A stretch of DNA of 64,000 nt from Acetobacter nitrogenifigens DSM 23921 = NBRC 105050 (GCF_000429165.1 NZ_AUBI01000004.1:186001-250000), one strand, 5' to 3'. Shown: positions 54,201 to 64,000, counted from the first letter of the stretch. Notes: generated from the letters alone by a model not told the origin. Numbers and translations are program-made.

Positions 54201-54408
54201 GGAGGATTTCGACCTCTGGTGCTCACTGGCGGAAATGGGACTCCGGGGCACGCGTCTGGCGCATGTCGTCGCGGAATACAGGATGCATGACGCCTCCATG
54301 ACCACCTCCGTAACCGAACGGGGCGCACATAAGGCGCGCGTCGTCGCGCATATCAAGGCCCGGCATCCGTGGGTGGACGTTCACCATGAGGCCATCTCCC
54401 GCGCATAA
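51220..54408 (+). CDS. Giant glycosyltransferase: MTase-like, coiled coil, GT-B and GT2 domains
   Basis: A 1,062-residue protein. Residues about 1-185 resemble the second half of a class I methyltransferase fold (DKIALLHIDATTPASLIEER, RLREDGTLLIYGV) but lack a clear SAM glycine loop. Residues about 200-310 are a coiled coil. Residues about 430-760 are a GT-B domain with GYASGTRTHQRDF and EIKFLEAALAGVPSVVSP. Residues about 810-1,050 are a GT2 domain (VTVLITSHNYGDLIVEAL, VVDDASDDDS and the DxD-like SLDADNRL). The start is ATG at 51220. Two transferase activities in one chain suggest repeated or alternating sugar addition. Divergent from the beta-roll gene. Confidence 0.85.
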   Translation: MRDASFFAFASKSLAPAFTHAFKRDSDLSPYAHLPFLACLLHTQSPTEAVFLNSSRSLSEWAAELVASESLPTSVHATDAEGETPPSWDKIALLHIDATTPASLIEERLDRWTPRLREDGTLLIYGVETPRDAALWRRLSAESASFLLTGGPGLGLLAPRSIPATLTCLLGAPGQRLGDGALARLKYHFSTLGETAADRAGRDSAIAVAQARENAARDARIRLSEMTAALRASQKREDVANEANASLLAQLRETQTAASRLDAKLADVEARLARNTDALERTRRQAAEQQELLGPVRIWMEQAFSLLTSQSTATAAFSQRLSSHEEALTTLRSFLEAPAGVVRRFARAVLRPNFSPFVPTTPEAPRLTSCAPPPVLPVWRDEPLPPEITPASPAPETLDTGILIEAPSSAQRLVPASARRRNILFVSGEPTTPGTIYRCQRNAAACATTGHVTRVCDCAAVGPDEVAWADVLILWRVVYSEHVNILIRLAHERGAIVVFDVDDLVFIPALANISVIDGIRTIGVTESETNSLFAGFGVTLSRSDACIGTTDTLAHHMRRLKPLTYTLPNIFDHACLAKSRLAVRQRAWEGTDGLIRIGYASGTRTHQRDFALVADVLARLLYQRPELRLVLFREPGNHKPILLMDEFPALAPVAAQIEWRDTVPLVDLPKEFARFDISIAPLETGNVFCEAKSEIKFLEAALAGVPSVVSPTAPYRAAIIEGVTGLTADTPDEWDRALRRLLDDASLRSRMARDAFNHLLWNFGPERQALLFETLIMSLGDEVEAARATETILARGSYRSRNLPEIPESQTLFIHDALGEAQVTVLITSHNYGDLIVEALESVRAQTMRTLDLIVVDDASDDDSAAVVLQWARRHADRFNRLLVLAPHRNVGLGGARNIGVSASETPFFLSLDADNRLLPNACAALLEACADAAYAYPSIRTFGEGHSPKIMGDLASRPLRLAGENYIDAMAMVAKWAWAAAGGYYVSREAMGWEDFDLWCSLAEMGLRGTRLAHVVAEYRMHDASMTTSVTERGAHKARVVAHIKARHPWVDVHHEAISRA

Positions 54409-54439
54409 TGGACTTGGATCGGCTCGCGACGAGGAGCGT

Positions 54440-54829
54440 CTACGCAACCTCTTCGCCGGGTCCCCGCCGCCGTAGCAGCCTTGCAATAGAACGTTGGATA
54501 GCAAGACGCTCGCCAACATCAAGACGCCGGTAAAGTCGCAGGAGGTCGACCTCGTCGATTGTCAATTCGACCGCCACGTCCTGCGTGGCCATGCCGTTCA
54601 GGAACACCTCCAGCGGAACGCCAAGAATCTCTGCCACCCGTGGCAAATGCTCGCGCACACGACCGTCGCGATCAGTTTCCCAATGCGCAACAGCGCTGCG
54701 CGACATGCCAAGCGCATCGGCCAGATCAGCCTGCGTCAGCCCGGCGTAGAGCCGCAGGGAGCGGATACGCTGTCCAAGCGTCTCCTGACTGCCCAACTGG
54801 GCGGGAATGTCAGGTCCAGATGAATCCAT
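54440..54829 (-). CDS. XRE-family helix-turn-helix regulator
   Basis: A 129-residue regulator. The HTH is at about 18-70 (LGQRIRSLRLYAGLTQADLA, MSRSAVAHWETDRDGRVREH). The C-terminal half is helical and polar (LTIDEVDLLRLYRRLDVGER). A perfect AGGAGG precedes the ATG. It lies between the glycan region and gcvP, 45 bases from the gcvP stop and in the same direction, so it could be read from the gcv operon. Targets unknown. Confidence 0.88.
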   Translation of the reverse strand: MDSSGPDIPAQLGSQETLGQRIRSLRLYAGLTQADLADALGMSRSAVAHWETDRDGRVREHLPRVAEILGVPLEVFLNGMATQDVAVELTIDEVDLLRLYRRLDVGERLAIQRSIARLLRRRGPGEEVA

Positions 54830-54874
54830 AGCTCAACGCCTCCTGTGGCAGGCGGCGTCAAACGGGAAGTTCGT

Positions 54875-57742
<2,868 letters not shown>

Positions 57743-57895
57743 GATGACAATCCTTGTGCGAAGAAACAATGTGGCGGCGAGGCAGGAATTCGCGCCGTGA
57801 ACAGGTGGGAGACAGGCGCGCCCGCACAACGGCCGGACGCGTCATCCCTGAACTACGAAGACGAAGGCGGTCCGAAACGAGGGACCGCCAGCCGA

Positions 57896-58258
57896 TCAGC
57901 CGATCAGCGCCTTGTAGGCTTCCGCGTCGAGCAGATCGTCGAGCTGCGCTGCGTCCGCCAGACGCATCGTGAACATCCAGCCGTCCGCCTCCGGCGCCGA
58001 GTTGATCAGCGACGGGTCGTCCGCGAGAGCGGGATTCGCTTCCACGACCTCTCCGTTCACCGGTGCGTAGATGTCCGACGCCGCCTTCACCGATTCAACG
58101 ACCGCAGCCGAATCACCCTGCTTGATCGCGCCTTGCGCGGTCACTTCGAAGAAGACGATTTCACCCAGCTCTTCCGCCGCATGAGCCGTGATCCCGACGG
58201 TCGCAACGTCGCCGTCGACGCGGAGCCATTCGTGTTCCTTCGTGTAGTACGTGGTCAT
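57896..58258 (-). CDS. gcvH: Glycine cleavage H protein
   Basis: A 120-residue lipoyl carrier: YTKEHEWLRVDGDVATVGIT, ELGEIVFFEV, and the lipoyl lysine Lys58 in VVESVKAASDIYAPVNGEV. It shuttles the aminomethyl group between the P, T and L proteins. AGAGG lies five bases before the ATG. 60 bases after gcvT and 153 before gcvP. Confidence 0.96.
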   Translation of the reverse strand: MTTYYTKEHEWLRVDGDVATVGITAHAAEELGEIVFFEVTAQGAIKQGDSAAVVESVKAASDIYAPVNGEVVEANPALADDPSLINSAPEADGWMFTMRLADAAQLDDLLDAEAYKALIG

Positions 58259-58318
58259 GCACGCCTCTTCATTACGATTTTGAAACTTTTACCACCGTGC
58301 CCGACGGGCGCGTGATCT

Positions 58319-59452
58319 TCAACGCTTGAAACCAGCCGGAACGAACGGCATGGCCGCGACAGTCACAGGCGTCCGACGCCCACGCAGTTCGGCAAAGATC
58401 GCCGAACCTGTCTGGGCGTAAGGCGTGGCGACGTAACCCATCGCGACCGGAGCCTGAAGAGTCGGGCCAAACGCGCCTGACGTCACAACGCCGATCGGTT
58501 CTCCGCCCTCGGCCCCGGCGAACAACAGCGCGCCGCCTCTGATCGGAGCCCGGCCTTCGACCAGCAGCCCGACCCTGCGACGCAACGCGCCTTCGGCGAA
58601 TTGTCGCTGGACGACGTCGCTGCCAGGAAAACCGCCCGCGCGGGCGCCGTCCGCACGACGAATTTTCTGGATCGCCCACTCAAGAGCGCCTTCAACGGGC
58701 GTCGTCGTTTCGTCGAGGTCCGATCCGTACAGGCACAAACCCGACTCCAGACGCAGGCTGTCGCGCGCGCCAAGACCAATCGGCGCGACCTCAGGCTGCT
58801 TCAGCAGCGCGCGAGCCACGGGCTCTACATCCACATCATTGACGCTGATCTCGAAACCGTCTTCGCCGGTGTAACCCGAGCGTGAGACAATCACGTCCAG
58901 CCCGTCGAAATCCGCCTGGATCACGTCCATGAATTTCATGCTCGCAACAGCGGGTGCGAAACGGGCCAGAGCCTGCTCCGCTTCCGGCCCCTGCAGGGCG
59001 ATCAGCGCGCGACGATCCATCGGCTCGATTTCGCAGATCGGCGACAGGACGGACTGGAACAGCGCCGTGTCCGCCGCCTTGCAGGCGGCGTTCACCACGA
59101 TCAGAAACCGGTCGCCAAGGTTGGCGATCATCAGGTCGTCGAGAATTCCGCCCTTGTCGTTGGTCAGGAACCCGTAGCGCTGCCGTCCCGGCTTCAGACC
59201 GACAACGTCGACCGGCACGATCGTCTCGATCGCACGGGCGGCCGACGCCATGTCGCCGTCAAGCGGGCGAACCGAGACCTGCCCCATATGAGACACATCG
59301 AACAAACCGGCTTTGGCGCGGGTGTGCAGATGCTCGGCCATGATGCCGGCAGGATATTGCAGCGGCATGGCGTAACCGGCGAAGGGCACGATTCGCGCGC
59401 CAAGCTCCTTGTGCAGCGCGAGGAGCGGAGTCTCCAGAATCGCCTCGCTCAC
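58319..59452 (-). CDS. gcvT: Aminomethyltransferase (glycine cleavage T protein)
   Basis: A 377-residue tetrahydrofolate-dependent enzyme that releases ammonia and forms methylene-THF. TPLLALHKELGARIVPFAGY, GLFDVSHMGQ, RSGYTGEDGFEISV and GLGARDSLRLESGLCLYG identify it. The start is GTG at 59452, with no ribosome site of its own. It overlaps the stop of an 18-codon leader ORF that has a strong site, so translation is probably by coupling. First gene of the operon and directly behind a tandem glycine riboswitch. Confidence 0.95.
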   Translation of the reverse strand: MSEAILETPLLALHKELGARIVPFAGYAMPLQYPAGIMAEHLHTRAKAGLFDVSHMGQVSVRPLDGDMASAARAIETIVPVDVVGLKPGRQRYGFLTNDKGGILDDLMIANLGDRFLIVVNAACKAADTALFQSVLSPICEIEPMDRRALIALQGPEAEQALARFAPAVASMKFMDVIQADFDGLDVIVSRSGYTGEDGFEISVNDVDVEPVARALLKQPEVAPIGLGARDSLRLESGLCLYGSDLDETTTPVEGALEWAIQKIRRADGARAGGFPGSDVVQRQFAEGALRRRVGLLVEGRAPIRGGALLFAGAEGGEPIGVVTSGAFGPTLQAPVAMGYVATPYAQTGSAIFAELRGRRTPVTVAAMPFVPAGFKR

Positions 59453-59505
59453 AACGAGAACCGACGGAGAACGAGGGACGGGAACGCAGGCATAAAAGAA
59501 AGCAT
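59449..59505 (-). CDS. 18-codon leader ORF coupled to gcvT
   Basis: ATG at 59505 is preceded by GGGAGGTG at ideal distance. The peptide reads MLSFMPAFPSLVLRRFSL and its TGA (59451-59449) overlaps the GTG start of gcvT (59452-59450) as GTGA. It lies just after the hairpin that ends the riboswitch, so riboswitch control of this ribosome site would control gcvT indirectly. Coding status is inferred from the ribosome site and overlap. Confidence 0.6.
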   Translation of the reverse strand: MLSFMPAFPSLVLRRFSL

Positions 59506-59520
59506 CGGCACACCTCCCGA

Positions 59521-59703
59521 ACCCGGCCTGAGCCGGGTCAGTTATGCGCCCCTTCTGTCCGTTTGCCTGAGATCGCTATCCCGTCGGCGGACGCATGCCG
59601 CGTCACTCTCCAGAAGTCAGTGTCATAGGGTCCGTTAGCCTGAGAGATTCCGGGGCGGTTGCTCCTTCGGCGTCGGGCCTTGCAGCCCGAACTCTCCCTC
59701 TAT
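59521..59703 (-). ncRNA. Tandem glycine riboswitch controlling gcvTHP
   Basis: Two aptamers on the minus strand. The first (about 59703-59623) has GGGAGAGTTCGGG, CCGAAGGAGCAA and AATCTCTCAGGCTAACGGAC. The second (about 59618-59548) has TCTGGAGAGTGACGC, CCGACGGGATAGC and ATCTCAGGCAAACGGACAGA. These match the glycine riboswitch consensus (GGAGAG..., CCGAAGGAGCAA, CTCTCAGGCAAA.GGAC). A 7-bp hairpin, ACCCGGC/GCCGGGT (59521-59538), follows directly before the leader ORF ribosome site and is the likely expression platform. Glycine binding should turn the operon on. Confidence 0.95.
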
Positions 59704-59762
59704 GACGCCGCAGATGTCGCATTCGACCATTGCGAAGTCAAACGAAATCGACGCACCCGCAC

Positions 59763-59790
59763 GCCCTGCGCGACACACATCGCGCAGGGC
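59763..59790 (-). terminator. Hairpin after speE
   Basis: GCCCTGCGCG and CGCGCAGGGC form a perfect 10-bp GC stem with an 8-base loop, just after the speE stop. No T run follows, so termination may be weak or Rho-assisted. Confidence 0.55.
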
Positions 59791-59795
59791 CGCAA

Positions 59796-60668
59796 TCAGT
59801 CTTGCGAAGCGGGCAGATTCGCCGCGATATACGGCGGCAGATTGAACGACCCGACATGAATCTCGGGCGTCCAGTACTGCGTCTTCCCCAGAAGCCCGGC
59901 CTCACGCGCACGCTCGCGAACGGCCGCGACATCCTGCTTCGCAGGGTTGCCGCCCTTCGACGCGACGCCAAGCGTCATGAACCCGCCGACATAGGTCGGA
60001 ACCGCCGCGACATACGCCGACACGGTCGGAAAGAAACGCGCGCGGCGCAGGCTGGTCTCGCGCAGTTCGTCCGCCTGCATGAACGGCACGCCGCACTGGT
60101 TGACGATCAAACCCTGCGGTCCGAGGATTCGCGCGCAATGCTGATAGAACGCATCGGTGAACAGTACTTCGCCAACGCCGATGGGATCGGTGCTGTCGAC
60201 GATGATCACATCGAACGACTCATCCACCGCTTTCGCCACATACTCGATTCCGTCGCCAACGATGACATCGGCGCGCGGATCATTCCACGCATCGCCCGCG
60301 ATCTTCGGAAGATATGTTTTGGAAAGTTCGATGACGTCTCCGTCGATCTCGACCATGACAGCCTTCTCGACGCCCGGATGTTCCAGCACCCGACGCAACA
60401 CGCCGCCATCACCGGCGCCGATGATCAGCACGCGCTTCGCAGCGCCGTGCGTCAGCAGCGGCACATGCGTCAGCATCTCCTGATAAACGAACTCGTCCCG
60501 TTCCGTGATCTGGATGGCGCCGTCCAGCACCAGAACCCTGCCGTGCGACTCACTTTCAAAAATCACTATATCCTGAAAGTCGCTTTTCTTGCGGACCAGT
60601 TCCTTATCGACCCGGAATCTTTGTCCCCACGCCGAGTACAGCTCTTCGTTCAGCCATTCGATCGACAT
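59796..60668 (-). CDS. speE: Spermidine synthase
   Basis: A 290-residue aminopropyltransferase converting putrescine and decarboxylated SAM to spermidine. SIEWLNEELYSAWGQRFRVD, SHGRVLVLDGAIQITERDEF, VLIIGAGDGGVLRRVLEH, the catalytic Asp in IVDSTDPIG, and YVGGFMTLG are family blocks. I start at the ATG at 60668 with GGGGA upstream; the longer frame has an unrelated leader. 70 bases after speD, separated by a terminator-like hairpin. Confidence 0.96.
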   Translation of the reverse strand: MSIEWLNEELYSAWGQRFRVDKELVRKKSDFQDIVIFESESHGRVLVLDGAIQITERDEFVYQEMLTHVPLLTHGAAKRVLIIGAGDGGVLRRVLEHPGVEKAVMVEIDGDVIELSKTYLPKIAGDAWNDPRADVIVGDGIEYVAKAVDESFDVIIVDSTDPIGVGEVLFTDAFYQHCARILGPQGLIVNQCGVPFMQADELRETSLRRARFFPTVSAYVAAVPTYVGGFMTLGVASKGGNPAKQDVAAVRERAREAGLLGKTQYWTPEIHVGSFNLPPYIAANLPASQD

Positions 60669-60679
60669 CGCGTATCCCC

Positions 60680-60710
60680 ATATAAAAGAGGCCGGGACTT
60701 GCCCGGCCTC
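60680..60710 (-). terminator. Attenuator-like hairpin between speD and speE
   Basis: On the minus strand GAGGCCGGG and CCCGGCCTC form a 9-bp stem with a 5-base loop, followed by TTTTATAT. It is a standard intrinsic terminator shape placed 12 bases before the speE ATG, so some transcripts should stop before speE. Confidence 0.8.
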
Positions 60711-60738
60711 GTTCACGACACTTCAGATTGTCCTAGAA

Positions 60739-61200
60739 TCAGGCGACCTTGCCGCGCCTCTGCTCGTCAACGACGATGCGGCCTGCGTTGAACAGACGCT
60801 GCATCACCGGAATCGCAAGATGCGGATCGCACGCGCCGCACATGAAAATGTCGACGGCGGCGAAGTCACGCTCCGGCCATGTGTGGATCGAGATATGACT
60901 CTCCGCGAGCACCACCACGCCCGAAACACCGCCGTTCGGAGAAAAGTGATGGAAATGACTATGCAGAATCGTGGCGCCTGCTGTCACCGCCGCTTCACAG
61001 AGAACGGCGTCAATCCGCTCCGGATCGTCGAGATTCGACGCATCCCACAGATCAATCAGCAGATGAGTGCCAGCGAACTTCTCGCCGTCACGTTCGACAA
61101 AGTAATCCTTCCGCTCCTCTTCGTGAGAGGCGACGGAAACAGAAACCTGGTTATTGCTCGGGAGTTCCGAGACCATCCCCAGTTGAGCAAGTGCGTTCAT
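60739..61200 (-). CDS. speD: S-adenosylmethionine decarboxylase proenzyme
   Basis: A 153-residue pyruvoyl enzyme. Self-cleavage should occur between Glu100 and Ser101 in AESHISIHTWPE, leaving a pyruvoyl group on the alpha chain. GTHLLIDLWDAS, ATILHSHFHHF and the late CGAC (Cys121, Cys124 area) are family features of the short prokaryotic type. I start at the ATG at 61200 with GGGGG six bases upstream; the longer frame runs through the structured leader and is not real. It supplies decarboxylated SAM to SpeE. Confidence 0.94.
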   Translation of the reverse strand: MNALAQLGMVSELPSNNQVSVSVASHEEERKDYFVERDGEKFAGTHLLIDLWDASNLDDPERIDAVLCEAAVTAGATILHSHFHHFSPNGGVSGVVVLAESHISIHTWPERDFAAVDIFMCGACDPHLAIPVMQRLFNAGRIVVDEQRRGKVA

Positions 61201-61204
61201 CACG

Positions 61205-61290
61205 TACCCCCAAACCAGTAGACAGCCTGTTGGGCAAAATTGCCCCCTTGGGCCAAGAAGGGGGTTGATAGGGCGTGATCCCCCTGGACG
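61205..61290 (-). promoter_or_regulatory. Structured speD leader with alternating G and C runs
   Basis: Read on the minus strand, five runs alternate: GGGGG (61284-61280), CCCCC (61264-61260), GGGGG (61247-61243), CCC (61234-61232) and the ribosome-site GGGGG (61211-61207). Two neighbouring hairpins, CCCCCTT/AAGGGGG and GGGCA/TGCCC, share bases 61243-61245, so they cannot both form. This is the layout of a translational switch. No known riboswitch class was recognised. Confidence 0.6.
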
Positions 61291-61573
61291 CAAGCTGTTT
61301 TTGAGGTCTCGTTTGTGAAGATTTCGCCTCAGGCCAAACATAGCTGACCATCGACGACTGAGCGCCGCGGCCATGCGCCCTGCAGACCGATGACGGAGCA
61401 CCACTCTCAGAGAAGAGAACCGCGGCGATATCGCCTTTCAGTTACAATTGAAACGATGTTTGGCGGCTACGAGGCCAATCCTGCCGAACGCGACACAAAA
61501 ACTTCTTACAAACGGCGTTGGCTGGACAGTTCATCCGCATGACGCAAGACCGCATCAAGGCGACAGAAGCCCT
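61291..61573. other. Upstream of speD: no gene seen
   Basis: About 280 bases between the speD leader and the converging-direction large gene's stop. Arg-rich frames only; the speD promoter should be here. Confidence 0.4.
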
Positions 61574-64000
61574 TCAGCGTTGGCCGGATCGCAGCCGCAA
61601 ATCTTCCTCCGGCGACGTCACCAGCAATGTGAAGACACGTTGCCGCTCCGCCGTCATGCGGCGGCCGCCGACCCAGTCCCGGAGACGATCCAACGTCGCC
61701 CAATCATTGACCCGGGCGGCGTCACTCGCCAGCCTGATCGCAAGATCCTGCTGCACGTTGGACAGGTCGCCTTTTTCGGGAAGCCTTCGGGTGGCCAGAC
61801 GCCCGACCACCAGCGTCGCATCGGCCCATTTTCGCTGCTCCTCCAGAAGTCGCCCGCGCAGATCGAGCGCAGCGTCGCTCTCATCCTGCGCAAGCATCTG
61901 CAACGCCTCGTCCTTGCCGCCTTCCTGCGCAAGCAGTCCTGCGGCGATCACACGCCGACGGGAGACGACATCCGCCGGAGCGCCGGTGTCCGCCGTTTCG
62001 TCCAGTGCACGGCGCGCCTGCCCCAGACGCTTCGCCGCGACGTCGGCCTCCGCCAGCCGCGCGCCCCACTCTGCACGCAAGGCGTCGTCAGCGGCGAGCG
62101 GCAAGGCTTTCTCAAGTGCCGAGGCCGCCTGCCCCGGAAGGCCGATCGTCTGCAGTTGCGTCGCCAGACCAGCCAGAATACGCCCCTTCACAACGGTGTC
62201 GGGAATCTGATCGATGTGGCTTTCGACAAGTGCGACCGAATCTATAACGTCATTCGTTCCGGTATTCGCTCCATGATCTGAAGCTCTGGTCAGGTTATCC
62301 AGTATCGCCTCGACCTGCGACGAATCCGGCGAACGCTGGTCGGGGAAAACACTCTCCATGTCATCGATCGCGTGCAACGCCTCGCGCCACGAGCCAGCCT
62401 GCATGAGTGCGGCGATCTGAGCTTTGCGAACATCGAGCTCCCGTCCGACCAGACGGGCCTGTAGGAGAAGGCCACTATACGCTTTCGCCGCCTCGGCAGG
62501 AGAGATACGCTGCAACTGCAGCTTGAGTCCGATCGACTGCTCGCGTCCCAATTCCGCCTGCCTGTCGTCACGACGAGCAGCCAGACGTTCGAACGCCGCA
62601 AGCGCTCCCTGCCTGTCTCCGCGCCTCAACAACAGAAATGCGCGAGCCGGATCGAACGCCGGATCCGAAGGCAATTCGCCAAGAGCCCCAAGATCGCCGT
62701 CCGAGCCGTTCTGAGCGATGAATGTCGCCGCTTCAGGTTGCAGTTGCTCCCGCAGAGGCTGTGGATACGTCTTAAGGCGCGGGTATCCGACAGCAAGCAG
62801 CGCCGCCGCTCTGGCGCGATCTCCACCAGCACGAGCAAGATAGAGGCCACGCCAGAAACTTCCGCTTTCGCGAGGATCAGGCTGCTCCAGTGCGCCCGCC
62901 GCCTGCGTATCGCCGCTCAGCAGCGCCGCTGCGGCTGCAAGCAGCATCACGCCAGGACGACCTGCGAGCGCCGGTTCGTCCTTGACTGCGGTGTCCACGA
63001 TGGAACGCGCGGTCTTCGCATCCCCCATGGCGAAGGCCGCCCGCGCTGCTGCAAGCCTCGGTTCGCCACGCCCCTCAGGCGAAGCAAGCGCTGCCTGCGT
63101 CCAACGTCGCCGAAAATCCTCGCGCAAAGCGGCCGGCGTCAGGGGCCGTAGCCCCAGCCATGACCAATCGACGTCGTCATCGGCAAGAGAGGATGAACTC
63201 GCATTGACGACAGGCGCCGAATTTTGCCCCACGGCATCGACAAATGGACCGCCCGCTCCACTGCGCACGTTGATCCTGTCTGACTCGACAGCAAACACCA
63301 CGCCTTGAGCGGCGGGCCAGATTTCGTAACCGACGTGGCGCCGGAATGTCGTCCCGCCAGACACCTCCTCCGCCGATGTCCCGATTTGCAATCGCGCACC
63401 GGAAGACGGGTCTGCGAGCGCGATTACCCGCCCCGCCTTCGGCATTGGATACAGGACGCCACCGTCTTTCTGCTCCGGCGTAATCGATGGCGCCTGACGC
63501 GGGCGTCCGCTCACGTCCTCAGCCGCGAGGACCCACCCGCCGGGCGCTTTGCTTAAACTCAACGAACCCTGCACGCTGGCTGGTACGGTGATAATGGCGC
63601 TATCGCCCAGAAGATGCACGCTGAGAGCCGAAAACGGCCCTGAGTCGCGCAAAGCGGCCGCATCCATCGCTACCGCATGATCCGCGACGATCACGAAGGT
63701 TTTCCGCGACCAAAATCCGGCGACGCCCGTCTTGTCGCCCAAAGGCAGAAATATTTTGGTTACGGCGGGCGACGTTTTTTCGGTCGTCGCGCCAGACGCC
63801 GCCCCTGCATCCGGGTTTGCTGGAGAAGGCGCGCCGGGACGCGAGGCATTATCCGGAAGTGTTGCGGGAGCTTGGACAGTCGCCGGAGCCGCCGCCCCAT
63901 CGGCCGCTGGCGTGACGAGATTTTGTCTCCAGCCGGCCGGCAGCCCTCCCGCTTCCACGTGAGTTGGCGAAGTCGATGCAGGCGCGGCGGCAGGATGAAC
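61574..64000 (-). CDS. Large repeat-rich protein, 5' end beyond window
   Basis: The frame is open from the right edge to the stop at 61574 (more than 808 residues). The first visible 70 residues are Pro/Ala/Thr-rich and probably disordered. Residues about 70-290 form a beta-rich region (FWSRKTFVIVADHAVAMD...ALSVHLLGDSAIITVPASVQ). The rest is helical repeats of TPR type (for example RAFLLLRRGDRQGALAAFER and ARLAEADVAAKRLGQARRAL). A GTG at 63958 could be taken as a start, but nothing supports it because the frame continues upstream. No family recognised; the layout suggests a scaffold in or near the envelope. It runs head to tail with speD. Confidence 0.65.
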   Translation of the reverse strand, partial: VHPAAAPASTSPTHVEAGGLPAGWRQNLVTPAADGAAAPATVQAPATLPDNASRPGAPSPANPDAGAASGATTEKTSPAVTKIFLPLGDKTGVAGFWSRKTFVIVADHAVAMDAAALRDSGPFSALSVHLLGDSAIITVPASVQGSLSLSKAPGGWVLAAEDVSGRPRQAPSITPEQKDGGVLYPMPKAGRVIALADPSSGARLQIGTSAEEVSGGTTFRRHVGYEIWPAAQGVVFAVESDRINVRSGAGGPFVDAVGQNSAPVVNASSSSLADDDVDWSWLGLRPLTPAALREDFRRRWTQAALASPEGRGEPRLAAARAAFAMGDAKTARSIVDTAVKDEPALAGRPGVMLLAAAAALLSGDTQAAGALEQPDPRESGSFWRGLYLARAGGDRARAAALLAVGYPRLKTYPQPLREQLQPEAATFIAQNGSDGDLGALGELPSDPAFDPARAFLLLRRGDRQGALAAFERLAARRDDRQAELGREQSIGLKLQLQRISPAEAAKAYSGLLLQARLVGRELDVRKAQIAALMQAGSWREALHAIDDMESVFPDQRSPDSSQVEAILDNLTRASDHGANTGTNDVIDSVALVESHIDQIPDTVVKGRILAGLATQLQTIGLPGQAASALEKALPLAADDALRAEWGARLAEADVAAKRLGQARRALDETADTGAPADVVSRRRVIAAGLLAQEGGKDEALQMLAQDESDAALDLRGRLLEEQRKWADATLVVGRLATRRLPEKGDLSNVQQDLAIRLASDAARVNDWATLDRLRDWVGGRRMTAERQRVFTLLVTSPEEDLRLRSGQR

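Noticed and set aside
59259-59513. gcvT frameshift, with the true start at 59505
   Set aside because: The 18-codon frame from 59505 stops just at the gcvT GTG, its residues do not resemble gcvT N-termini, and gcvT homologues begin near the GTG.

Overview
The window looks like chromosomal DNA from an acetic acid bacterium (Acetobacteraceae, Alphaproteobacteria). The pointers are high GC, an alphaproteobacterial lgt-midA-pgeF run, a periplasmic PQQ quinohemoprotein dehydrogenase, a GntP-type gluconate permease, and polysaccharide and spermidine genes typical of the group. This is inferred from gene content; no 16S gene is present.

Layout. 1-3 kb: 5' part of an AI-2E/PerM transporter and an oligopeptidase B-like peptidase. 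3-7.2 kb: an IS5-family element with a frameshifted transposase, a large YfhO-like membrane protein, and the tail of a second, decayed IS5-type transposase. 7.4-13 kb: a MocR regulator divergent from an EamA exporter, then a P1 peptidase, APC permease and GNAT run. 13-20.5 kb: PQQ dehydrogenase, YghU, gluconate permease, a cysteine-desulfurase-like enzyme and an Lrp regulator. 20.8-31 kb: housekeeping and stress genes (squalene/phytoene-synthase-like protein, Fe-SOD, thioredoxin, RlmM-like methyltransferase, DUF423, DUF4142 lipoprotein, cobalamin adenosyltransferase, a metal-complex binding protein). 29-37.3 kb: the lgt-midA-pgeF-lipoprotein operon, hldD, ubiK-ybjN-proC-tetR, tRNA-Gln and an HU protein.

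37.5-54.4 kb is an accessory glycan region. It holds an RgpF-like protein, an ATP-grasp protein, two very large multidomain glycosyltransferases and, between them, a Gly/Ser/Thr-rich beta-roll protein that may be their target. A complete 6,316-bp IS1595-family transposon (38411-44726) sits inside it. Its 24-bp terminal inverted repeats are perfect and it is flanked by the 8-bp direct repeat TAAAAAAA. Its cargo is a single-polypeptide type IIG restriction-modification enzyme, a winged-helix protein and two very small ORFs. This self-contained mobile defence unit is the most interesting object in the window.

54.4-64 kb: an XRE regulator, then the glycine cleavage operon gcvT-gcvH-gcvP behind a tandem glycine riboswitch. 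A 18-codon leader ORF there overlaps the GTG start of gcvT. Next come speD-speE, with an attenuator-like hairpin between them and alternating G/C runs in the speD leader, and finally the C-terminal 800-odd residues of a repeat-rich protein that runs off the right edge.
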